This document shows, piece by piece, positions 5,944 through 10,563 of a DNA stretch of 10,563 bases; positions within the stretch are counted from its first letter, which is position 1, and the number at the start of each line of letters is the position of its first letter. A program made the position numbers and the translations under genes. The stretch is from an uncultured Lachnospiraceae bacterium. Its GTDB lineage: Bacteria; Bacillota_A; Clostridia; Lachnospirales; Lachnospiraceae. The notes beneath the pieces were generated by a model. The model saw only the letters and a list, made by a program, of their open reading frames with translations, was not told where the DNA came from and did not search any database. The stretch covers positions 1 to 10,563 of the forward strand of contig CAMYVI010000068.1 of assembly GCA_947302185.1 (NCBI GenBank). The letters are read 5' to 3'.

Positions 5944-7067
5944 CAATAATAACAGTAGGAAAAGGGGGCTTTCCGACGATCGGGAAAGCCCTTTCCTATA
6001 TCAAAGAGATCAGGGAAAATGAAAATACCGATAGCCCTATAGAGATTCGCATCGCCCCCGGCATCTATCATGAATATCTCCAAATAACGGAACCTTATAT
6101 TACGTTGGCAGGCGCCGGTACCGATAAAACAATCATCACCGGAAATCTCGGCGGTTATGAAATATTGGAAGACGGATTGAAACGCGGGACATTCCGCACG
6201 CAGACCGTATTTGTCCATACTCACGATTTCACTGCGCGCGACCTGACCATAGAGAATTCTGCCGGACCCGGTCACCTTGTCGGGCAGGCAATAGCTTTGT
6301 ACGCAGACGGGGATATGCTCTGTTTTGAAAATGTTCATCTCAAAGGTTTCCAGGACACGCTGTTCACGGGACCGCTTCCCGCTAAGGAGGTAGAGCCGGG
6401 TGGATTTCGGGGTCCGCTCGAACATGCACCGAGAATTAACGGTCGACAGTACTACAGGAAGTGTACGATCGAAGGTTCAGTGGACTTCATATTCGGGAGC
6501 GCGACGGCTTATTTCGAAGAATGTACACTTGTCTCGAGGGATGAATATCGGGAAGAGACTGTAACAGGCCGTCGGGAAGGTGATACACAGCTGCATCAGG
6601 AAGAATCTGTAACAGGCCGTCGGGAAGGTGATACACAGCTGCATCAGGAAGAATCTGCAACAAGCCGTCGGGAAGAAACCGCGAACGGAAAGATGATTCA
6701 GGACACACCTTCTATACGCGGCTACGTCACCGCCGCTTCAACCCCGGAAGGACAAAAGTACGGTTATGTATTTGCAGACTGCACATTCACCGGCGACTGC
6801 CCTGCAGAATCCTGCTATCTCGGAAGGCCCTGGCGCGAATATGCGAAAGTAGTGCTCATACGCTGCAGGATCGGTTCCCACATAAGACCCGAAGGATGGC
6901 ACGACTGGGGCAAAGAAAAGTCACATGATACGGCTCTGTTTGCTGAATATGAGAGCTGTTACGAAGGAAGAGAAGCGGATGTGGTGAGAGGGATGAGGAG
7001 ACATTTGTCTTCTGTTGAAATTTCGGAGTATGAAGCAGACAAGGTTATGCAGTTTATAGCACAGTGA
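5940..7067 (+). CDS. CE8 pectinesterase, cytoplasmic, with internal tandem repeat
   Basis: A 375-residue carbohydrate esterase family 8 enzyme that removes methyl groups from galacturonate residues. The start is GTG at 5940, overlapping the kduD stop by 4 bases. No clear ribosome site precedes it, so it probably depends on reinitiation by ribosomes leaving kduD; the protein otherwise begins as expected for the family (ITVGKGG). Family motifs: GIYHE 41-45, GQAIAL 115-120, GFQDTL 136-141 (D139), VDFIFG 181-186 (D182) and LGRPW 294-298 (R296). No signal peptide is present, so it probably acts on imported methylated oligogalacturonides. Between the DFIFG coil and GYVTAAST (261-268) lies a charged insertion (about 201-255) made of 2.6 copies of a 16-residue repeat, absent from ordinary CE8 enzymes as I recall them. 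All catalytic residues are intact. Confidence 0.93.
   Translation: MTIITVGKGGFPTIGKALSYIKEIRENENTDSPIEIRIAPGIYHEYLQITEPYITLAGAGTDKTIITGNLGGYEILEDGLKRGTFRTQTVFVHTHDFTARDLTIENSAGPGHLVGQAIALYADGDMLCFENVHLKGFQDTLFTGPLPAKEVEPGGFRGPLEHAPRINGRQYYRKCTIEGSVDFIFGSATAYFEECTLVSRDEYREETVTGRREGDTQLHQEESVTGRREGDTQLHQEESATSRREETANGKMIQDTPSIRGYVTAASTPEGQKYGYVFADCTFTGDCPAESCYLGRPWREYAKVVLIRCRIGSHIRPEGWHDWGKEKSHDTALFAEYESCYEGREADVVRGMRRHLSSVEISEYEADKVMQFIAQ
6552..6675 (+). repeat. 48-bp in-frame tandem repeat inside the pectinesterase gene
   Basis: Units 6552-6599 and 6600-6647 differ at 2 of 48 bases; a partial third copy follows at 6648-6675. Being a multiple of 3, it adds 16 residues per copy (EETVTGRREGDTQLHQ, residues 205-220, then 221-236, then 237-245). 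The peptide is polar and charged and sits in a loop between beta-helix coils. The near-identity suggests recent, possibly variable, copy number. Confidence 0.97.
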
Positions 7068-7215
7068 ACGATTAACGGCATGTCTGTGAGAAGTGTTAAT
7101 AAATAGTATCAATAGTATCGGAACCGCTTTGCGGACCCGATAATTGAATTGCAGCCGATAAATCGGGATTATATCGGGAGTTACATGCGCAACTTCCGAT
7201 AAGATGTATTACTGC
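7068..7215. other. Convergent intergenic region with small hairpins
   Basis: No gene is visible. It holds CCGC/GCGG (7124-7127 and 7131-7134), the repeated word ATCGGG (7162-7167 and 7173-7178) facing CCCGAT (7136-7141), and an 11-bp stem 7172-7182/7191-7201 with an 8-base loop and one G-T wobble. None is followed by a T-run on the plus strand, so the end of the catabolic transcript is unclear. Confidence 0.5.
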
Positions 7216-7319
7216 AAAAGAAAGGCTGTCGCATTGGACAGGACCACCACTACATATGGCTGACATTTGCAAATAACGTCTGCCATATATAGTGATGCGC
7301 CATCTGATGCGGCAGCCTT
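7216..7319 (-). terminator. Long imperfect inverted repeat acting as lacI terminator
   Basis: Outer arms 7222-7234 and 7307-7319 pair over 13 bp with one G-T wobble. Inner arms 7248-7260 and 7282-7294 pair over 13 positions with one mismatch, followed by GAC/GTC and a palindromic centre (ATTTGCAAAT, 7265-7274). Read on the minus strand the structure is followed by TTTCTTTT (7223-7216), so it should end the lacI transcript, whose stop is 9 bases away. At about 98 bp it is far longer than a normal terminator and could be a MITE-like insertion. Confidence 0.65.
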
Positions 7320-7328
7320 CACTGCTTA

Positions 7329-8330
7329 TTACAACTTCGTCGAAGCTCTCCTTACCAGAACCCCTTTTGTATACGTCTTCGCCTCAGGGATCTCCCCATG
7401 AAGCAGGCAGAGCAATGAATCTATATTTACCCTGCACAGGGTCTCACACATACTGTCAACACTGGTGAGCTCAGGATCACAGCTGATAGCAAGCTCCGAA
7501 TTGTCGTAACCGATGATGCTGAGCTCATCCGGAACTGCAATGCCCGCTTCGCGGGCATATTTTAATGCACCGGCGGCGAGGCGGTCATTCGTGGCAAATA
7601 TGCCGTCGATATCTTTAGGGCAGGAAAGCAGCAGGTCGCGCTTTACGTCCTCGATTCCCGGGCGTGCTAAGAAGAAATAACTTTCATCATACGGCAGGCC
7701 GGCTTTGGACAGCGCTTCAAGGTATCCCTGGCGTTTTTGACGTAAACTGTAAGAGTCAGTATTGTAAAGAAAGAGAATGTTTTTTCTTCCTTCACTGATC
7801 AGGAGACTTACAGCCTGCTCGACTGCATTGTAGTCATCACACAGAGCACCGTAAATATTATTGCCCTCGACGTAACCGTTGACCAGAAAAACAGGAACAC
7901 TTTTGGCGGCTTCGCGGATGTAGTCAGTGCTCGGATCATTGCCGCCATCTAACATGTAGAAAGATCCGATGAGAAAAAGTGCATCAATTTTCTTATTCAG
8001 TATGTTGGTGACGGCGGATCTGGCACCGTCCGGATCTTTGCCGCTGCATTGAAGAATACAGTCATAGCCGGACTCTCTCAGATTTCTTTCGATAAAGGCG
8101 ACCGCCTGCGCCATATATGTATCCGCTACGTCAGGGCAGACTATACCTATGGTTTTCATGGTACCAAGGCCGAGACCCCGGGCGAAAACATTGGGGGTGT
8201 AGTTATTCTCTTCCATGACTTTGCGAACTTTGGCTTTTGTTTTTTCACTTACCAGAGGGCTGTCGTTGACGACCCGGGACACGGTGGCGATGGAAACGCC
8301 GGCAAGTTTCGCTATATCGTAAATATTCAT
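7329..8330 (-). CDS. LacI-family transcriptional regulator
   Basis: A 333-residue repressor. The N-terminal helix-turn-helix (residues 2-25, IYDIAKLAGVSIATVSRVVN) and hinge ARGLGLG (50-56, with L53 as the likely base-intercalating residue) are standard. The rest is a periplasmic-binding-like sensor domain, with IFATNDRLAAGAL (244-256) and IIGYDNSELA (272-281). The inducer is unknown; in a pectin locus KDG, galacturonate or a similar intermediate is likely. The CDS starts at ATG 8328-8330, preceded by GGGAG on the minus strand. Its promoter contains a strong palindrome, suggesting autoregulation. The gene is downstream of and co-directional with a KdgK-type gene, and converges with the pectinesterase gene. 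Which other promoters it controls cannot be shown here. Confidence 0.94.
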   Translation of the reverse strand: MNIYDIAKLAGVSIATVSRVVNDSPLVSEKTKAKVRKVMEENNYTPNVFARGLGLGTMKTIGIVCPDVADTYMAQAVAFIERNLRESGYDCILQCSGKDPDGARSAVTNILNKKIDALFLIGSFYMLDGGNDPSTDYIREAAKSVPVFLVNGYVEGNNIYGALCDDYNAVEQAVSLLISEGRKNILFLYNTDSYSLRQKRQGYLEALSKAGLPYDESYFFLARPGIEDVKRDLLLSCPKDIDGIFATNDRLAAGALKYAREAGIAVPDELSIIGYDNSELAISCDPELTSVDSMCETLCRVNIDSLLCLLHGEIPEAKTYTKGVLVRRASTKL

Positions 8331-8353
8331 ACGTATACTCCCGAAAGCTTAAA

Positions 8354-8371
8354 AATGTAAGTCCTTACATT
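8354..8371. promoter_or_regulatory. Palindromic operator of the LacI regulator
   Basis: AATGTAAG (8354-8361) and CTTACATT (8364-8371) are perfect 8-bp inverted repeats around a 2-base centre. Size and symmetry fit a LacI-family dimer site. It starts 1 base past the predicted -10 box of the lacI promoter, covering the transcription start, as expected for autorepression. Confidence 0.75.
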
Positions 8372-8372
8372 C

Positions 8373-8401
8373 AGTGTAAATAAAGATAAGGAGCTTGTCA
8401 A
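8373..8401 (-). promoter_or_regulatory. Promoter of the lacI gene
   Basis: On the minus strand TTGACA (8401-8396) is a perfect -35 box. After 17 bases comes TACACT (8378-8373) as -10 box. The start point would fall in the palindromic operator just downstream. Prediction from sequence only. Confidence 0.7.
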
Positions 8402-8430
8402 CTGATGGGGGGATACGTTGTGAAGAAATA

Positions 8431-9453
8431 TTACCGCTTCATCTCGCTCTGATAACCTGTATTGTGATGATCTTCTATGACAGACTTGATCTCATCGAGG
8501 TCGGAACCCGGCATATCGCCCGGTATCGTGTTCTTGACGGCCGCCTGCGCATTGCCGAATTCAACCGCGCGCTGGAAATTGTCCGGCTCGGAGAGCAACG
8601 CGTAAAGTACGCCCGAGCAGTAAGCGTCTCCGCTTCCGATTCTGTCAACGACCTGAATACGTACGTACGGATCCTCTTTATAGAAAGTATCCGTCTTGCG
8701 GCTGTAAATCACGGACCCGAATGTATGATGCTTCGGGCTGTGAACGATACGCTGTGTGGAAGCCACGATAGAAATCGGGTATTCCTCGGTGAAGCTCTTC
8801 ATGATTTCTTCTGCGGTTCCGGTCTTGCCGAATGTCAGCCTTGCCGTATCTTCTGAACAGAAGAAAATGTCAACATACGGAAGGAATTTCACAATACACT
8901 CTCGTGCCTCGTCGCCGCTCCAGAGATTCCCTCTGAAATTAACATCAAATGAGATAAGAGCTCCTGCTTCCTTGAACTTATGGATCATTTCAATGGCCGT
9001 GTTCCTCGTCTCCTCGCAAAGAGCAAGTGTGACGCCGCTCACATGGAAGAGCCTTGTAGAAGCATACATGCTTTCGGGATAATCGGAAATGTTGCTGTGG
9101 CTGAAGGAGGTGTTTGCTCTGTCATATACAACACTCGGCTTTCTGGGATAACGTCCGATTTCATAATAATAGAGTCCAAGCCGTGCTTCCTTGCTGTCAT
9201 CATAAACAATATAGTCATCGCTGACGCCGCCGAAACGAATGCGTTTCTTGGCAAATGTACCCAATTGATTACTCGGAAGCTTTGAAATGATACCTGTTCG
9301 AAGGCCGAGCATTGCTACGCCTGTCGCCACATTCAATTCTGCTCCGCCGACACGTTTAGTAAAAGTCTCACTGTCATCGAGTCTCTCATGTCCTTCCGGG
9401 GAGAGTCTCAGCAGGACCTCACCGTAGGAAAGCAGATCAAATTCCTTATCCAT
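8431..9453 (-). CDS. kdgK: 2-keto-3-deoxygluconate kinase, PfkB family (inner copy)
   Basis: A 340-residue ribokinase/PfkB-family sugar kinase, predicted to phosphorylate KDG to KDPG with ATP. Visible features: substrate-side motif GGAELNVA (36-43), FDVNFR (169-174), and the PfkB signature DRIGSGDAYCSG (270-281), whose D276 is the catalytic base. Length and opening (FDLLSYGEVLLRLSPEG) match bacterial KdgK-type enzymes, though KDG specificity is supported mainly by the neighbouring kduI and kduD. The start ATG (9451-9453) is preceded by GAGGT with a long spacer of about 11 bases. It lacks an obvious terminator before lacI, so readthrough into lacI is possible. It is only distantly similar to the adjacent outer kinase, so the pair is not a recent gene duplication. 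Confidence 0.85.
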   Translation of the reverse strand: MDKEFDLLSYGEVLLRLSPEGHERLDDSETFTKRVGGAELNVATGVAMLGLRTGIISKLPSNQLGTFAKKRIRFGGVSDDYIVYDDSKEARLGLYYYEIGRYPRKPSVVYDRANTSFSHSNISDYPESMYASTRLFHVSGVTLALCEETRNTAIEMIHKFKEAGALISFDVNFRGNLWSGDEARECIVKFLPYVDIFFCSEDTARLTFGKTGTAEEIMKSFTEEYPISIVASTQRIVHSPKHHTFGSVIYSRKTDTFYKEDPYVRIQVVDRIGSGDAYCSGVLYALLSEPDNFQRAVEFGNAQAAVKNTIPGDMPGSDLDEIKSVIEDHHNTGYQSEMKR

Positions 9454-9484
9454 AATAGTTTTTACCTCATATGTTATGTCATTT

Positions 9485-9538
9485 AAAAAGCAGTGTAAGT
9501 ATGTAGAAGTCTTTACGCAACTACACGCTTACACTGCT
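9485..9538 (-). terminator. Hairpin between the two kinase genes
   Basis: Arms 9489-9499 and 9528-9538 (AGCAGTGTAAG/CTTACACTGCT) pair perfectly over 11 bp and continue, after a wobble and a mismatch, with 5 bp (9502-9506/9521-9525). On the minus strand TTTTT follows (9489-9485), giving an intrinsic terminator for the outer kinase transcript. The arms contain TGTAAG, the same half-site as the lacI operator. The predicted promoter of the inner kinase lies immediately upstream, so the hairpin may also form the 5' end of that mRNA. Confidence 0.65.
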
Positions 9539-9713
9539 CATTATATTGTTCCTATATTTAACGAGCAATTTTCTGTGCCTGTGCCATGCATGCCTCTGCT
9601 CAGTACAGCGTTCCGGCAGTTAAAGAGCAAGTCTTGTGCCTGCGTCATGCATGCCTCTGCTCAGTACAGCGTTCTGCAATTAGCGAGCAACTCTTGCGCC
9701 TGCGCCGCGCATG
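9535..9713 (-). repeat. Degenerate tandem array derived from the outer kinase gene 3' end
   Basis: Each unit, read on the minus strand, is about 34-38 bases resembling the kinase C-terminus with its TAA stop, then 23-26 bases of spacer. TTA (stop) marks recur at 9680-9682 (the real stop), 9620-9622 and 9558-9560, giving unit lengths of 60 and 62. A block of 29 bases is identical in two units (9585-9613 and 9646-9674). The gene end and the middle unit match at 27 of 34 bases; the last spacer (9535-9557) matches its neighbour at 15 of 23. The middle copy could still encode a peptide close to the kinase tail. Confidence 0.9.
9540..9568 (-). promoter_or_regulatory. Candidate promoter of the inner kinase gene
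   Basis: On the minus strand TTGCTC (9568-9563) and TATAAT (9545-9540) are separated by 17 bases. The -10 box is perfect, the -35 box is weak. The -35 lies in repeat unit A and the -10 in the spacer after it. Equivalent pairs with a poorer -10 (TGTACT) occur in the other units at 9630-9602 and 9690-9663. Confidence 0.5.
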
Positions 9714-10563
9714 ATTCCTTCGACTTCATCAACGGATGCCATTGTTGTATCGCCCGGTGTTGTCATAGCGAGAGCACCGTGTGCAGCACCGTAGTTAACT
9801 GCCTGCTCTGCATCTTCTGTTGTGATAAGGCCGTAGATAAGACCGGATGCAAATGAATCTCCGCCGCCCACGCGGTCCATGATCTCAAGTCCGTCATAAG
9901 CGTTAGCTTTGTAAATCTCGCCGTCTGCCCAGCAGATAGCGCTCCAGTCATTGACTGTAGCCGTACGTACTGTACGAAGAGTAGTTGCAACGACCTTGAA
10001 GTTCGGATAAACCTTAGCTGCTTCACCGATCATCTTCTTGTAACCGTCGAGATTGAGCTCTTTAAGGTTAGCGTCATTGCCTTCGATCTCGAAGCCGAGG
10101 CATGCTGTGAAATCTTCTTCGTTGCCGATCATGACGTCAACATACTTTGCGATTTCCTTGTTGACTGCCTGAGCCTTCTCCTGGCCGCCGATTGCGCTCC
10201 ACATGGACGGACGGTAGTTCAGGTCATAGGATACGATCGTGCCATACTTCTTGGCTGTCTTGATTGCTGCGATAACAGTCTCACATGCCTGCTCGGACAG
10301 AGCTGCATAGATACCGCCTGTATGGAGCCAACGTACGCCGAGAGTGCCGAAGATATATTCAAAATCGAAATCTTCCGGTGTTGCCATGGAGATTGCTGTA
10401 TGGAATCTGTCGGAGCAGCCCTTAGCACCGCGGATACCGAAGCCTCTTTCCGTGAAGTTGATACCGTTGCGGCATAAACGGCCGATACCGTCTGTCTTCT
10501 TCCAGCAAATGAGAGATGTGTCAACGCCGCCCTGCAGGATAAAGTCCTCCATGAGCTTGCCGA
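9680..10563 (-). CDS. PfkB-family sugar kinase, KdgK-like (outer copy, 5' end outside window)
   Basis: At least 293 codons are visible and the frame continues through the window edge; the ATG at 10550-10552 is internal (GKLMEDFI...). Roughly 40-50 N-terminal residues, including the first substrate motif, should be missing. Counting from that ATG, YDLNYRPSMW (109-118), NEEDFTACLG (144-153) and the PfkB signature DRVGGGDSFASG (226-237, catalytic D232) are clear. This fits KDG kinases and related sugar kinases; the pectin context favours KDG. It ends ARVAR at 9680, where its last codons are echoed in the tandem array downstream. It differs strongly from the inner kinase (VGGGDSF versus IGSGDAY, different insertions), so the two may differ in substrate or regulation. 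Confidence 0.85.
   Translation of the reverse strand, partial: GKLMEDFILQGGVDTSLICWKKTDGIGRLCRNGINFTERGFGIRGAKGCSDRFHTAISMATPEDFDFEYIFGTLGVRWLHTGGIYAALSEQACETVIAAIKTAKKYGTIVSYDLNYRPSMWSAIGGQEKAQAVNKEIAKYVDVMIGNEEDFTACLGFEIEGNDANLKELNLDGYKKMIGEAAKVYPNFKVVATTLRTVRTATVNDWSAICWADGEIYKANAYDGLEIMDRVGGGDSFASGLIYGLITTEDAEQAVNYGAAHGALAMTTPGDTTMASVDEVEGIMRGAGARVAR

Noticed and set aside
9520..9533. CcpA cre site (minus strand TGTAAGCG...)
   Set aside because: The left half fits but the right half lacks the expected CA end, and it lies in a hairpin arm, which explains the symmetry.
9535..9713. CRISPR array
   Set aside because: Units are directly adjacent, degenerate and derived from a gene end, without unique spacers between constant repeats.
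9476..9856. Plus-strand open frame over the repeat array
   Set aside because: Cysteine-rich low-complexity translation of the repeats and of the antisense of the outer kinase; no ribosome site or family features.

Overview
This window looks like part of a pectin (polygalacturonate) utilisation locus from a Gram-positive anaerobe of the Clostridia, most likely a Lachnospiraceae-type gut or rumen bacterium. That placement rests on AGGAGG-type ribosome binding sites, a MalG-type sugar permease, a YesL/DUF624 protein, a LacI repressor and PfkB-type kinases. It is an inference from gene content and style, not a database match. The base composition is fairly even, so a low-GC clostridium is unlikely.

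Layout, left to right. (1) Positions 1-890: the nearly complete 3' part of an ABC sugar permease, closed by a strong intrinsic terminator (913-947). (2) 948-1077: a gene-free leader with a palindromic REP-like hairpin (968-1019) and a C-rich, G-poor tract. (3) 1078-7067, plus strand: a catabolic gene run of GH28 polygalacturonase, YesL-like membrane protein, KduI, an RpiB/LacA/LacB-family isomerase (DhuI-like), KduD, and a CE8 pectinesterase whose GTG start overlaps the kduD stop. (4) 7068-7328: a convergent gap with several hairpins, including a 98-bp imperfect inverted repeat that ends the minus-strand lacI transcript. (5) 7329-10563, minus strand: a LacI-family regulator with its own promoter and a near-perfect palindromic operator, then two different PfkB/KdgK-type kinases, the outer one cut by the window edge.

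How it fits together. Oligogalacturonides enter through the ABC transporter. They are de-esterified (CE8) and trimmed (GH28) by enzymes that both lack signal peptides and so probably act in the cytoplasm. Unsaturated ends become 4-deoxy-5-keto-uronate (DKI/DHU), which KduI and possibly the RpiB-like enzyme isomerise to DKII. KduD reduces DKII to 2-keto-3-deoxygluconate (KDG), and the KdgK kinases phosphorylate it for a KDPG aldolase that is not in the window. No pectate lyase, unsaturated-uronide hydrolase, uronate isomerase or aldolase is visible here.

The most unusual feature is a set of separate tandem duplications. One 37-bp unit copies the 3' end and stop codon of kduI. One 48-bp in-frame unit is repeated inside the pectinesterase. 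One array of about 60-bp units copies the 3' end of the outer kinase gene plus downstream DNA, and appears to have produced the promoter of the next kinase gene. The second point of interest is the pairing of two unrelated isomerase families, KduI and DhuI-like, in one operon.
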